A stretch of 64,000 nucleotides of DNA from Neofamilia massiliensis (GCF_001299475.1 NZ_CYUJ01000002.1:496001-560000), one strand, 5' to 3'. Positions 26,070-36,260 are shown, counted from the first letter of the stretch. A program made the numbers and translations. Notes: a model not told the origin generated them from the sequence alone.

Positions 26070-27902
26070 ATGTTTGATATAAAAGAAGCCTTGGCCAAGG
26101 TTCCAACAAAACCTGGAGTTTATATAATGAAAGACCAGGTAGGAACGATAATTTATGTAGGCAAGGCCAAAAATCTTAGAAATAGGCTAAGACAATATTT
26201 TCAAAACACTCTTACTAATCGCAAGGTCTCAAGTATGGTAGATCACATAGAAGAGTTTGAATATATAATAGTAGAAAACGAAGTTGAGTCATTAATTCTT
26301 GAGCAGAATTTAATAAAATCCAATATGCCTAAGTACAATATTTTATTGAAAGATGACAAGCAATTTCCCTATATAAAAATAAATATTAGAGACAGGTTTC
26401 CTAAAATAACAAAGACTAGGGCACCTAAAGATGATGGGGCAATATACTATGGCCCCTTTTCATCTGCAATTTCTGTAAACGAATCAATAGAGTTTTTAAA
26501 CAAGTACTATAAGATTAGAACTTGTGGTCTAAATCTAAATAGAAAAGACAAGACCTACAAGGTCTGCCTAAATTACCATCTTGGACTTTGTGACGGCCCT
26601 TGTGCTGGATTAATTTCAGAAGAAGCTTACAGAGAAAAAATAAATGCGGCCAAGGACTTTTTAGATGGAAAAAAATCAGACCTTATTTCAAGTTTAGAAA
26701 GTGAAATGTACCAGGCATCAAGTGACCTAGACTTTGAAAAGGCAGCTAAATGTAGGAACACTATTGAGTTTTTACAAAATCTCTTTACCAAACAAAGTGT
26801 AGACACCTTGTCCTTTATAGACAAGGACGTAATTGGTCTAGCCAAGGGAGAAGAAAATGCCTGTATACAAATTTTCTTTGTCCGCGGAGGCAAGGTCCTA
26901 GGCAGGGAACACTATTTTATAAACGACATTGCAGATGACAGCAGGGAAGAAATTTTAGCAGCCTTTATAAAGCAGTATTATATGGGCTATTCGCAAATGC
27001 CCAACGAAATAATTATAGAAGACAGGCTAGATGACCAAGACCTAATAGAAGAATTTCTTACAAAACTTAAAGGCCAGACTCTTAGGATTATAAATCCACA
27101 AAGAGGAGAAAATGTCGACCTTTTAAAACTTGCTAAGAAAAATGCCTTAGACATGTTATTAAAACATTCAGACAGGTACACTAAGAGAAATAAAATTAAC
27201 CGTGAAAACCTAGAAAATCTTCAAGAGATGTTAGGCTTAAAAAATCTTCCACATAGAATAGAAGCCTATGACATTTCCCACTATGCTGGAGACCAAAGTG
27301 TTGGGGCCATGGTCGTCTTTGAAAATGGTGAGGCTAAAAGATCTGACTACAGAAAGTTTAAACTTAGGGAAAATAAAAATGACGACTACCAGTCCCTAGA
27401 AGAAGTGCTAACTAGGAGATTTAAAAGACTGGTAAACCGTGATGACAATAATGAATCCTTCCACCTCTTTCCAGATTTAATAATGATGGACGGAGGCAAG
27501 GGCCAAATTAATATAGCCAAGGGAGTTTTAGAAAAGTTGAACTTGGATATTCCAATTTGTGGTCTAGTCAAAGATGACTTCCACCAAACCAGGGGAGTGA
27601 TTTATGAAAATGTTGAAATAGAAGTTCCAGTAAATACCAACCTATTTAGGATGATTTATATCATCCAAGAAGAAGCCCACAGGTTTGCAATTTCCTATCA
27701 CAGAAATAGAATGTCAACAAGATTTTATAAGTCAGAACTCGACAACATTTCAGGCGTTGGTCCAAAGAGAAAAAAGGCTCTTATCGACCACTTTAAGTCT
27801 ATAGAAAAAATAAAACTTGCAAGTATGGAAGACCTGACTAAAGTTAATGGAATAAATAAAAAAGTTGCAAAAGATATTTACGATTATTTTAAGGGGGAAT
27901 AA
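26070..27902 (+). CDS. uvrC: UvrABC excinuclease subunit C
   Basis: 610 aa, full length. The N-terminal GIY-YIG nuclease (PGVYIM, IIYVGKAKNLRNRLRQYF) makes the 3' incision; a UVR helical hairpin binding UvrB is near residues 200-235; the central RNase H-like nuclease (EAYDISHYAG, LIMMDGGKGQ) makes the 5' incision; and a tandem helix-hairpin-helix ends the protein (ISGVGPKRKKALIDHF). It acts in nucleotide excision repair with UvrA and UvrB, not encoded here. It overlaps hprK by one base. The four zinc/Fe Cys region after CGLNL is present (CxxCxxxCxxxC-like). Confidence 0.95.
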   Translation: MFDIKEALAKVPTKPGVYIMKDQVGTIIYVGKAKNLRNRLRQYFQNTLTNRKVSSMVDHIEEFEYIIVENEVESLILEQNLIKSNMPKYNILLKDDKQFPYIKINIRDRFPKITKTRAPKDDGAIYYGPFSSAISVNESIEFLNKYYKIRTCGLNLNRKDKTYKVCLNYHLGLCDGPCAGLISEEAYREKINAAKDFLDGKKSDLISSLESEMYQASSDLDFEKAAKCRNTIEFLQNLFTKQSVDTLSFIDKDVIGLAKGEENACIQIFFVRGGKVLGREHYFINDIADDSREEILAAFIKQYYMGYSQMPNEIIIEDRLDDQDLIEEFLTKLKGQTLRIINPQRGENVDLLKLAKKNALDMLLKHSDRYTKRNKINRENLENLQEMLGLKNLPHRIEAYDISHYAGDQSVGAMVVFENGEAKRSDYRKFKLRENKNDDYQSLEEVLTRRFKRLVNRDDNNESFHLFPDLIMMDGGKGQINIAKGVLEKLNLDIPICGLVKDDFHQTRGVIYENVEIEVPVNTNLFRMIYIIQEEAHRFAISYHRNRMSTRFYKSELDNISGVGPKRKKALIDHFKSIEKIKLASMEDLTKVNGINKKVAKDIYDYFKGE

Positions 27903-28837
27903 TGGAAAAGTATTTTACTGTAGAAGAATTACTAAAAAATATTAATTTAGAAATAATTCATCTGGCCAGAGACTATAAAGAAGCACAAATTAATACTAGC
28001 GAAGTAAACAGACCTGGCCTGCAGCTAGTTGGCTTTTATGAAGAATTTTCAGGTTCAAGGCTGCAGCTAATTGGCAATGCAGAAACTCAATACTTAGAAA
28101 GTTTAGAAAGGGCGACTAGGAAGGAGAGAATAGAAAACTATTTAAAATTAGAAATTCCAGCCATAGTTGTTACAAATTCAAATGTGATTTCAGATGAATT
28201 AAAAGAAGCGGCCATAAAAAAAGATAAGACTCTTTTATTAACTTCATCTACAACTTCAAAATTTATGAACGACTACTATACCCTGGCATCAAAAAAACTT
28301 GCGCCAAAGATTTCTATCCACGGAGTACTTATAGAAATTTATGGCCTAGGAGTTTTATTAACAGGAAAGTCAGGCATAGGAAAATCTGAAACAGCCCTCG
28401 ACTTAGTTTCAAGAGGCCACAGATTAATTTCAGATGACATAGTTGAAATAACTAAGGTCAATGATTATTTAGAAGGAGAATCTCCAGAACTCACCCGCCA
28501 TTTTATGGAACTAAGGGGAGTTGGAATCTTAGATATAGAAAGACTTTATGGAGTTGGATCAGTAAAGCAAACCCAAGAAATTGACCTAGTAATAGAATTA
28601 GAAAATTGGGACATGGATAAGTCCTATGACAGACTAGGTTTTGATGAAACATATACAGAAATTCTATCAACTAACATACCTACAATTTCAATTCCAATGA
28701 AACCAGGTAGAAATATAGCCCTAGTAATAGAAGTTGCATCTAGAAACCACATCCAAAAAAAACTAGGCTACAACGCAGCTATAGAATTAAACAATAGGGT
28801 CTTAGAAAAAATCAAAGAAAGAAAGAAAAATAATTAA
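27902..28837 (+). CDS. hprK: HPr kinase/phosphorylase
   Basis: 311 aa. The catalytic domain has Walker A TGKSGIGKSETALDL near residue 155, the RGHRLISDDIV motif, and the HprK signature LRGVGILDIERLYG. It phosphorylates or dephosphorylates Ser46 of HPr and so controls CcpA-dependent catabolite repression. Presence here means the organism has that sugar-sensing system, relevant to the galactose and tyrosine operons. It is coupled to uvrC by a 1-base overlap. Confidence 0.94.
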   Translation: MEKYFTVEELLKNINLEIIHLARDYKEAQINTSEVNRPGLQLVGFYEEFSGSRLQLIGNAETQYLESLERATRKERIENYLKLEIPAIVVTNSNVISDELKEAAIKKDKTLLLTSSTTSKFMNDYYTLASKKLAPKISIHGVLIEIYGLGVLLTGKSGIGKSETALDLVSRGHRLISDDIVEITKVNDYLEGESPELTRHFMELRGVGILDIERLYGVGSVKQTQEIDLVIELENWDMDKSYDRLGFDETYTEILSTNIPTISIPMKPGRNIALVIEVASRNHIQKKLGYNAAIELNNRVLEKIKERKKNN

Positions 28838-28891
28838 TAAAATCATTTTACTAACTTTACAAAAACTTTAGGAATTTTCACACTTTAAAAT

Positions 28892-28920
28892 TTGCATTAT
28901 TAGAATTTTAGATATATAAT
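28892..28920 (+). promoter_or_regulatory. nifJ promoter
   Basis: -35 TTGCAT (28892-28897), 17-base spacer, -10 TATAAT (28915-28920), followed by a 47-base leader with the GGGGG-type ribosome site of nifJ. Confidence 0.75.
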
Positions 28921-28967
28921 TAGAACGAAAAGTTATTAAACTATTTAAATTTTTATAGGGGGTATTT

Positions 28968-31900
28968 ATGACTAAGATTATGAAGAGTATGTCAGGTAAT
29001 CAAGCAGCAGCATATATTTCATATGCATTTACAGACGTTGCAGCGATCTACCCAATTACTCCATCATCAGACATGGCAGAATATGTAGACACATGGTCTT
29101 CAGAAGGAAGACTTAACCTATTCGGCCAAAAAGTTAAGGTAACAGAAATGCAATCAGAAGCAGGAGCAGCAGGAGCTGTTCACGGCTCACTTCAAGCAGG
29201 TGCATTAACTACAACATTTACAGCTTCACAAGGCTTATTACTTATGATACCTAACATGTACAAAATTGCTGGTGAATTATTACCAGGAGTTTTCCACGTA
29301 TCAGCTAGAGCAATAGCTTCTCATGCACTATCAATCTTTGGTGACCACCAAGACGTTATGGCAGCAAGACAAACAGGCTTTGCAATGCTAGCATCAGGTT
29401 CAGTTCAAGAAGTTATGGACTTAGGATCAGTTGCTCACTTAACATCAATTAAGACTAGAGTTCCATTCCTACACTTCTTTGACGGATTTAGAACTTCTCA
29501 CGAAATTCAAAAAATCGAACTTATGGACTACGAAGACCTAAGAGAATTATTAGACTACGAAGCAGTTCAAAAGTTTAGAGACCACTCAATGAGACCATCA
29601 GCTCCAGTAACTAGGGGTACAGCACAAAACCCAGATATTTACTTCCAACAAATAGAAGGCTCAAACGAACACTACCTAGCTGTTCCAGATGTAGCTAACA
29701 AATACATGGAAGATATGACTAGACTTACTGGTAGAGAATATAAACCATTTGTATACTATGGAGACAAAGATGCTACAAAAGTTATAGTAGCTATGGGATC
29801 TGTAACAGATACAATTGAAGAAACAATTGACTACCTAGAAGCTAAGGGAGAAAAAGTTGGTGTAATTAAAGTTCACCTATTCAGACCATTCTCTAAGAAA
29901 TACTTTATGAACGTTCTTCCTAAGACAGTAGAAAAAATTGCTGTTCTAGACAGAACAAAAGAAAAGGGATCAGCTGGAGAACCACTATATAAAGACGTTG
30001 TTTCAATGTTCTATAACGAAGAAAAACAACCTACTATAATTAGAGGTAGATTCGGACTAGGTTCTAAGAACACAACTTCATCTCAAATCCTAGCAGTATA
30101 CAAAGAACTTGCTAAAGATGAACCAAAAGAAGAATTTACAATTGGTATAGTTGATGACGTTACTAACCTATCTCTTGACCAATCAGAAAAAATTACTACT
30201 GAACCAGAAGGAACAGTAAAATGTAAGTTCTGGGGTATTGGTGGAGACGGAACAGTTGGAGCTAACAAATCTGCTATTAAGATTATTGGTGACAACACGG
30301 ACATGTATGCCCAAGGTTACTTTGACTATGACTCAAAGAAAACATCAGGCGTTACAATGTCTCACTTAAGATTTGGTAACCACCCAATCACATCAACTTA
30401 TTTAATTCAAGAACCAGACTTTATTTCTTGTTCAGTTCAATCTTATGTAACAAGATATAACATCCTAAGAGGCCTAAAGAAAGGTGGAACATTCCTATTA
30501 AATACACTTTGGTCTCCAGAAGAATTAGAAGAACATTTACCAGCATCAATGAAGAGATTCATTGCTGAAAATGATATTAAATTCTACACAATTAACGCAA
30601 CAAAAATAGCTGCTGACATTGGACTTGGCGGAAGAACTAACATGATTATGCAATCAGCATTCTTCAAACTTTCTCAAGTTATTCCACTAGACCTAGCAGT
30701 AGAAAAACTAAAAGAATCTATTGTAGCTAACTATGGCCACAAGGGTGAAGACATAGTTAACATGAACTATGCAGCAGTAGATGCAGGTATAGACAAGATC
30801 GTTGAAATCGAAATTCCAGCTAACTGGAAAGACGCAAAAGACGAAGAAACTGGCGAAGACAAGAGACCAGAATTCATCAAAAACATTCTTACACCAATGG
30901 TTAGACAAGAAGGTAACGACCTTCCAGTATCTGCCTTTACAGGAATGGAAGACGGTACATTCCCAGCAGGAACATCAGCTTACGAAAAACGTGGTATAGC
31001 AGTAAACGTACCAGAATGGCAAGCTGAAAACTGTATCCAATGTAACCAATGTTCATATGTATGTCCACACGCAGTTATTAGACCATTCTTACTAGACGAA
31101 GAAGAAGCTAAGAACAAGCCAGAAAACTTCAACACTATTGCAGCTAGAGGTAAGGGCTTAGATGGAATGGAATACAAGATTCAAGTTTCAACTCTTGACT
31201 GTACAGGATGCGGAAACTGTGCTGACGTATGTCCAGCTAAAGAAAAAGCTTTAATTATGAAGCCACTTGAAGAACAATATGAACACCAAGAAGGAAATTG
31301 GGAATTTGCAATGTCACTTAGAAACAAAGTTGAAGAACTTGACATTGAACCAACAAATGTTAAAAATACTCAATTTATCCAACCATTACTTGAATTCTCT
31401 GGAGCATGTGCAGGTTGTGGAGAAACTCCATATGCAAAACTTGTAACACAATTATTCGGAGACAGAATGATGATAGCTAACGCTACAGGATGTTCTTCAA
31501 TTTGGGGTGGATCAGCTCCAGCATCAGTTTACACTGTAAACCAACACGGATGTGGACCAGTTTGGGCTAACTCACTATTTGAAGACAATGCTGAATTCGG
31601 CTTTGGTATGTTACTTGGAGTAAAACAACAAAGAGTTAGAATTAGACAAATCATGGAAGACTTTATCGAACTTAAAGTTGATAGCGACCTAAACGACATC
31701 TTCCAAAAATGGTTAGACAACGAAAGAGACGTTAAGACAACTAAAGAAGTTTATGCAAAAGTTCTACCACTACTTGAAAAATCAACTGGTAATAAAGAAG
31801 CAGACCAACTTCTAAAAGACCTTGACGGAATCAAAGACTATATCATTAAGAGATCAGTTTGGGTATTCGGTGGAGACGGATGGGCATATGACATCGGCTT

Positions 31901-32504
31901 TGGTGGATTAGACCACGTTCTAGCATCAGGCGAAGACATTAACATCCTAGTATTCGATACAGAAGTTTACTCTAACACAGGTGGCCAAGCTTCAAAAGCT
32001 ACACCAACAGCAGCAATTGCACAATTCGCAGCTTCAGGTAAGAGAGTAAGAAAGAAAGACCTAGGTCTAATGATGGCATCTTATGGCTATGTATATTCAG
32101 CTCAAATTGCAATGGGAGCCAACCAAGCACAAGCTCTTAAAGCAATAAAAGAAGCAGAATCATATGACGGACCATCTCTAGTAATTGCTTATGCACCATG
32201 TATCAACCACGGTATTAAAGGTGGAATGGGCAGAACTCAAACAAGAGAAAAACAAGCAGTTGCAGCAGGATACTGGCACCTATTCAGATATGACCCAAGA
32301 CTTGAAGAAGAAGGAAAGAATCCTTTCCAACTTGACTCTAAAGAACCAACAGAAAGCTTCAGAGACTTTATCCTTGGTGAAGTTAGATACAAGACTCTTC
32401 AAAGATCACAACCAGACGTTGCTGAACAACTATACGAACAAGCAGAAAAAGATGCTAAACATAGATACCAAAACTATGTAAGACTTTCTAGCTTAGAATA
32501 TTAA
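28968..32504 (+). CDS. nifJ: Pyruvate:ferredoxin (flavodoxin) oxidoreductase
   Basis: 1178 aa, single-chain homodimeric form. In order: pyruvate-binding domain (YPITPSSDMAEY near residue 25), TPP-linked domain II, gamma domain (GIGGDGTVGANKS), two 4Fe-4S clusters (CIQCNQCSYVCP near residue 689 and CTGCGNCADVCP near 745), and the C-terminal thiamine diphosphate domain with ACAGCGETPYAKL, GCSSIWGG and GDGWAYDIGFGG (near 968). It oxidises pyruvate to acetyl-CoA and CO2 and reduces ferredoxin. Codon use is strongly biased, as expected for a very abundant enzyme. It is monocistronic with its own promoter and terminator. Confidence 0.97.
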   Translation: MTKIMKSMSGNQAAAYISYAFTDVAAIYPITPSSDMAEYVDTWSSEGRLNLFGQKVKVTEMQSEAGAAGAVHGSLQAGALTTTFTASQGLLLMIPNMYKIAGELLPGVFHVSARAIASHALSIFGDHQDVMAARQTGFAMLASGSVQEVMDLGSVAHLTSIKTRVPFLHFFDGFRTSHEIQKIELMDYEDLRELLDYEAVQKFRDHSMRPSAPVTRGTAQNPDIYFQQIEGSNEHYLAVPDVANKYMEDMTRLTGREYKPFVYYGDKDATKVIVAMGSVTDTIEETIDYLEAKGEKVGVIKVHLFRPFSKKYFMNVLPKTVEKIAVLDRTKEKGSAGEPLYKDVVSMFYNEEKQPTIIRGRFGLGSKNTTSSQILAVYKELAKDEPKEEFTIGIVDDVTNLSLDQSEKITTEPEGTVKCKFWGIGGDGTVGANKSAIKIIGDNTDMYAQGYFDYDSKKTSGVTMSHLRFGNHPITSTYLIQEPDFISCSVQSYVTRYNILRGLKKGGTFLLNTLWSPEELEEHLPASMKRFIAENDIKFYTINATKIAADIGLGGRTNMIMQSAFFKLSQVIPLDLAVEKLKESIVANYGHKGEDIVNMNYAAVDAGIDKIVEIEIPANWKDAKDEETGEDKRPEFIKNILTPMVRQEGNDLPVSAFTGMEDGTFPAGTSAYEKRGIAVNVPEWQAENCIQCNQCSYVCPHAVIRPFLLDEEEAKNKPENFNTIAARGKGLDGMEYKIQVSTLDCTGCGNCADVCPAKEKALIMKPLEEQYEHQEGNWEFAMSLRNKVEELDIEPTNVKNTQFIQPLLEFSGACAGCGETPYAKLVTQLFGDRMMIANATGCSSIWGGSAPASVYTVNQHGCGPVWANSLFEDNAEFGFGMLLGVKQQRVRIRQIMEDFIELKVDSDLNDIFQKWLDNERDVKTTKEVYAKVLPLLEKSTGNKEADQLLKDLDGIKDYIIKRSVWVFGGDGWAYDIGFGGLDHVLASGEDINILVFDTEVYSNTGGQASKATPTAAIAQFAASGKRVRKKDLGLMMASYGYVYSAQIAMGANQAQALKAIKEAESYDGPSLVIAYAPCINHGIKGGMGRTQTREKQAVAAGYWHLFRYDPRLEEEGKNPFQLDSKEPTESFRDFILGEVRYKTLQRSQPDVAEQLYEQAEKDAKHRYQNYVRLSSLEY

Positions 32505-32515
32505 TATTAAAAATT

Positions 32516-32553
32516 AGACTTGAGGACATTAACTTGTTCTCAAGTCTTTTTTT
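32516..32553 (+). terminator. nifJ terminator
   Basis: 13-bp stem AGACTTGAGGACA (32516-32528) with TGTTCTCAAGTCT (32535-32547), one G-T pair, T-rich tail to 32553. The IS200-type element begins about ten bases later, leaving the terminator intact. Confidence 0.9.
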
Positions 32554-32563
32554 GTAAGAAGAA

Positions 32564-32586
32564 AACCCCCAGTTAGACTGGGGGTT
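32564..32586. repeat. Left-end hairpin of the IS200-type element
   Basis: 10-bp perfect arms with a TAG loop. In IS200/IS605 elements such subterminal palindromes are recognised by the TnpA dimer; in IS200 they can also block read-through transcription into tnpA. Confidence 0.82.
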
Positions 32587-32688
32587 CAGTATAGCTTTAG
32601 CGATGAAAAACCAACAAAAAACCTCCAATGATATATAATTAAATTGTAGTTCGCCAACTGCAATAAAAAATATCAAGGAGGTAAGAAA

Positions 32689-33147
32689 ATGTCATCAATA
32701 AATGACAAACATAGTTTATCACATACAAAATGGAACTGTAAATACCATATAGTATTTGCACCAAAATATAGGAGAAAAGAATTTTACGGAAGCAAAAGAT
32801 TAGAAATAGGACAAATACTTCGAGAATTATGTAGCTGGAAAGAAGTAAACATAATAGAAGCGGAAGTATGCCCAGATCATATTCATATGTTAGTAGAAAT
32901 ACCACCAAAACTATCAGTATCAAGTTTTATGGGATTTTTAAAAGGAAAGAGTAGCATAATGATATATGAAAGATGGGGAAATTTAAAATATAAATACAGA
33001 GGAAGACAGTTTTGGTGTAGAGGATATTATGTAGACACAGCAGGTAAAAATGCAAAAGCAATCCAAGAATATATCCAAAACCAATTAAAACAAGATCAGT
33101 TAAGCGAACAACTAACATTTGATGTAGTTGACCCTTTTAAAGGGTAG
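32689..33147 (+). CDS. tnpA: IS200/IS605 family Y1 transposase
   Basis: 152 aa, full length for TnpA. The HUH motif is DHIHMLV near residue 64, and the catalytic Tyr lies in the AIQEYIQNQ helix near residue 127. The N-terminal HTKWNCKYHIVFAPKYRR is highly typical. The enzyme cuts and joins single-stranded DNA at the element ends. AAGGAGG lies upstream of the ATG. The frame is intact, so the element may be active. Confidence 0.95.
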   Translation: MSSINDKHSLSHTKWNCKYHIVFAPKYRRKEFYGSKRLEIGQILRELCSWKEVNIIEAEVCPDHIHMLVEIPPKLSVSSFMGFLKGKSSIMIYERWGNLKYKYRGRQFWCRGYYVDTAGKNAKAIQEYIQNQLKQDQLSEQLTFDVVDPFKG

Positions 33148-33178
33148 CAAGTAAAAGTTACAAGTGGCGGACTAACCA

Positions 33179-33250
33179 ACGCCATTGAGGCGTGGCTGGT
33201 AATACAGGCCCTTTGGGCCGCATGAGAAAAACCCCCGGCTACGCCGGGGG
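33179..33250. repeat. Structured right end of the IS200-type element
   Basis: Three hairpins in a row: ACGCC/GGCGT (33179-33193), GGCCC-TTT-GGGCC (33207-33219) and CCCCCGGC-TAC-GCCGGGGG (33232-33250). The last is the terminal palindrome equivalent to the left-end one. Confidence 0.78.
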
Positions 33251-33342
33251 ATGATTATTTTGTTTAAATTAAAAAATTAAAATGCAAAAATTAAAAAGTC
33301 TCAGCCTAAAGCCTAACCAAGAAGAAAAAATCTTATAAGATA

Positions 33343-33351
33343 TGCTATAAT
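33343..33351 (+). promoter_or_regulatory. Extended -10 upstream of recQ
   Basis: TGCTATAAT with TATAAT at 33346-33351, 19 bases before the recQ start. No clear -35 element. Confidence 0.5.
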
Positions 33352-33369
33352 TTTATAAAGGAGGCTGCT

Positions 33370-35610
33370 ATGCTAGAAAACACATTAAAAACTTATTTTG
33401 GATACAGGTCATTTCGCCCAGGTCAAAGAGAAATAATTGAAAATATTTTAAATGGAAGAGACGTCCTTGCAATTTTGCCAACAGGAGGAGGCAAGTCCCT
33501 TTGCTATCAACTTCCTGCCATAGAATTAAATGGTCTAAGTCTTGTTATATCTCCATTAATATCCCTAATGAAAGACCAAGTCGACCAGGCTAGGGAAATG
33601 GGAATCAAGGCTTCTTATTTAAATTCAACATTAGATGAAGATGAAGTTTTAAAAATCTACAAAGACATAGAAGAAGAAAAAATAAATTTACTTTATTTGG
33701 CACCTGAGAGATTAGACTCAAGGTATTTTGTCGACCTTATAAAATCTAAGTACATAACTTTTATTGCCATAGACGAAGCTCATTGTATATCCCAATGGGG
33801 TCACGACTTTAGGCCGTCTTATAGAAAAATTAGAAACTTTATAGAAAACTTAAATAAAAGACCAGTTATAGGAGCCTTTACAGCAACAGCAACTGAAACA
33901 GTTAGAGAGGACATAATAAATGAACTAGGCCTAAGAGATCCATTTATAAAAATAAATTCCTTTGACAGGCCAAACATTAGATTTTCCATAAAGTATAAAG
34001 CAAACCTAGAAGAGGAAATTTTAAGAGACATAAATAGAGAAGACTCGATTATTATTTATTGTTCAACGAGAAAAAATGTAGAAAATCTTGCAGCTTACTT
34101 AAGAGAAAAAGGCTACAAGGCAGGCGCCTATCACGCAGGCATGGATGTTAATACAAGAACAAAAACCCAAGACGATTTTGTAAAAGATAAAATAAATATA
34201 ATAGTAGCAACTAACGCCTTTGGCATGGGGATAAACAAGGCAGACGTTAGAAAAGTCATCCACGCCAATATGCCAAAATCCCTAGAAGCCTACTACCAAG
34301 AAGCAGGAAGAGCAGGTAGAGACGGCGATAAGGCCCAGGCAATCTTATATTATTATCCAAAAGATGTAAGTCTAGCTAGAAGACTAATAGCCCTAGGCCA
34401 AGATCCCTATGCTCTTAGAAAACTAAATTCCATGGTAGCTTATACCAACGAAACAAGTTGTTTAAGAGCCTTTATCCTAAATTACTTTGGAGAAAAATCT
34501 AATCCTTGTAACAATTGTTCAGCCTGCCTAGAAAAACCAACAAGGGAAAATATTACTATCCAAGGACAGATGATTTTATCATGTATATATAGACTTGAAG
34601 AAGGCTTTGGCATAGACATGGTAGCTAGAGTTTTAAAAGGATCGAGAGACAGAAAAATCCTAGAAAGATCCTTTGATAAACTTTCCACCTTTGGCCTAAT
34701 GAAAAATTATGACCTAGGAAGAATTAAAGATATGATAAACTATCTTCTTGCCTTAGACTATATTTCTATGGATGCCTACCAGTGCTTGAAATTAAATCAA
34801 AAATCCCTAAGTCTTTTAAAAAATAAAGAAGAAATTTATATTAGAGCAGATGAAAAGAAGTCAAAAGTTTCATCAGCCTACAAAGAAGATAATTCTAACA
34901 AAGAAGAAATTGTAAACGAAGACCTTTATGAAGCCTTACGCCAGTTGAGAAACGACTTTGCATCAGAAAAAAATCTTCCACCATATACAATCTTTCACAA
35001 TTCCAGCCTAAGAGCAATGGCAAAACTACTACCAAGAACTGCTGAAGAATTTATACAAATTCCAGGAGTAGGCTATAAAAAGTTAGAAAACTATGGAGTA
35101 GAATTTTTACAAGTTATTAATGAGTATATTGAAAATCAAGCCTATAATATAGAAAGAAAAAGTATTAAGGCTGACGAAAAACAAAAGAAAAAGGGTCTTA
35201 CTTTCAACCAAAGACAAACCCTTGAACTCTATAAATCAGGTATGACCTATAAGGAAATAGCAGAGACAACTGGTTTTAGACAAGCAACTATTTTAAAACA
35301 CCTTATTGCCATAGCTGACTTTGGTTATGTAATAGATTTTAAGTCAGACCTTCCAGCTAATAAAAAAGACCAAGTCCTAGCTGCTATAGAAAAAGTTGGA
35401 TATAAAAAACTTAGACCAATTAAAGACCTTGTTGACGATGATATTAGTTTTGATGAAATTAGATTTGTTATCTTAGAATACTTGTGTAAAGAAAATACGA
35501 GTTCTTATAGGCCAATAAAAAATAATAATAGTAAAGCCTATAAAGAAACGAAAACCAATTCAGAAGATTATATTTTGGAAGACTTAGAAATAAGCCAAAA
35601 AAAGATTTGA
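33370..35610 (+). CDS. recQ: ATP-dependent DNA helicase RecQ
   Basis: 746 aa. Order: helicase core with Walker A LPTGGGKSLCYQLPA near residue 38 and DEAHCISQWGHDFRPSY near 139, motif VI QEAGRAGRDG near 318, zinc-binding RQC region (CNNCSAC near 385), an HRDC domain (about 515-595), and a C-terminal helix-turn-helix-like extension (LTFNQRQTLELYKSGMTYKEIA) found in longer Firmicutes RecQ proteins. It unwinds DNA 3' to 5' in recombinational repair. AAAGGAGG precedes the ATG. Its final codons carry the -35 of the str operon promoter. Confidence 0.95.
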   Translation: MLENTLKTYFGYRSFRPGQREIIENILNGRDVLAILPTGGGKSLCYQLPAIELNGLSLVISPLISLMKDQVDQAREMGIKASYLNSTLDEDEVLKIYKDIEEEKINLLYLAPERLDSRYFVDLIKSKYITFIAIDEAHCISQWGHDFRPSYRKIRNFIENLNKRPVIGAFTATATETVREDIINELGLRDPFIKINSFDRPNIRFSIKYKANLEEEILRDINREDSIIIYCSTRKNVENLAAYLREKGYKAGAYHAGMDVNTRTKTQDDFVKDKINIIVATNAFGMGINKADVRKVIHANMPKSLEAYYQEAGRAGRDGDKAQAILYYYPKDVSLARRLIALGQDPYALRKLNSMVAYTNETSCLRAFILNYFGEKSNPCNNCSACLEKPTRENITIQGQMILSCIYRLEEGFGIDMVARVLKGSRDRKILERSFDKLSTFGLMKNYDLGRIKDMINYLLALDYISMDAYQCLKLNQKSLSLLKNKEEIYIRADEKKSKVSSAYKEDNSNKEEIVNEDLYEALRQLRNDFASEKNLPPYTIFHNSSLRAMAKLLPRTAEEFIQIPGVGYKKLENYGVEFLQVINEYIENQAYNIERKSIKADEKQKKKGLTFNQRQTLELYKSGMTYKEIAETTGFRQATILKHLIAIADFGYVIDFKSDLPANKKDQVLAAIEKVGYKKLRPIKDLVDDDISFDEIRFVILEYLCKENTSSYRPIKNNNSKAYKETKTNSEDYILEDLEISQKKI

Positions 35611-35635
35611 CATAGGTATCCTACAATGGTAAAAT
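35607..35635 (+). promoter_or_regulatory. str operon promoter
   Basis: -35 TTGACA (35607-35612), 17-base spacer, -10 TAAAAT (35630-35635). Near-consensus, as expected for ribosomal protein genes; the -35 overlaps the recQ stop codon. Confidence 0.85.
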
Positions 35636-35711
35636 AACAAGGTGTGTAAATATGTAATTATTTATGCATACGACAGATGTTAGTATATAAAATTAATGAG
35701 GAGGTGCAAGA

Positions 35712-36128
35712 ATGCCAACAATTAATCAGTTGATTAAACAAGGAAGAAAAGCAAAAACTACTAAATCTAAATCACCAGCTTTAGGTGTAAACTTCAACTC
35801 TTTGAACAAAAAAGTTACTAGACATAACTCACCACAAAAAAGAGGTGTATGTGTAGCTGTAAGAACTGTTACTCCTAAGAAACCTAACTCAGCTTTGAGA
35901 AAGGTTGCCAGAGTAAGATTATCAAACGGTGAAGAAGTTATGGCTTATATCCCAGGTATAGGTCACAACCTACAAGAACACTCTGTTGTTTTAATTAGAG
36001 GTGGAAGAGTAAAAGACCTTCCAGGTGTTAGGTACCATATTGTTAGAGGATCATTAGACACAGCAGGAGTTGCTAATAGAATGTCTTCAAGATCAAAATA
36101 TGGTGCAAAGAAAGCAAAAAGCAAATAG
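35712..36128 (+). CDS. rpsL: Ribosomal protein S12
   Basis: 138 aa, ending in a basic KAKSK tail. The N-terminal [13 protein letters not shown] and the accuracy-centre loops [11 protein letters not shown] and [12 protein letters not shown] are canonical. The lysines commonly mutated in streptomycin resistance are both wild type here. GAGGAGGTG lies at 35698-35706. First gene of the str operon. Confidence 0.98.
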   Translation: MPTINQLIKQGRKAKTTKSKSPALGVNFNSLNKKVTRHNSPQKRGVCVAVRTVTPKKPNSALRKVARVRLSNGEEVMAYIPGIGHNLQEHSVVLIRGGRVKDLPGVRYHIVRGSLDTAGVANRMSSRSKYGAKKAKSK

Positions 36129-36260
36129 TAGGTAAAAATCGAAAAACTTAAGCAAGAAGTCAATGTTATTCATTAATTTTATATATTAACATTGGCGCAA
36201 ACGGCAAAAGTGTCGAGTACCGATGATTTTACTAAAAAAATGGTTAAGGAGGGAAGCGAA

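Larger units (their letters stand above)
32560..33262 (+). mobile_element. IS200-type insertion sequence
   Basis: About 700 bp with one Y1 transposase gene and a hairpin at each end: left AACCCCCAGT-TAG-ACTGGGGGTT (32564-32586) and right CCCCCGGC-TAC-GCCGGGGG (33232-33250). Both hairpins follow an AAAA(A)CCCCC start. There is no tnpB. IS200 elements move as single strands and leave no target duplication, so exact ends cannot be fixed by eye; the limits given are approximate. It lies between the nifJ terminator and recQ and breaks no gene. Confidence 0.85.

Noticed and set aside
32185-32481. 98-residue + strand frame inside nifJ
   Set aside because: Shadow of a highly biased gene; Gln/Lys-rich composition with no start signal.
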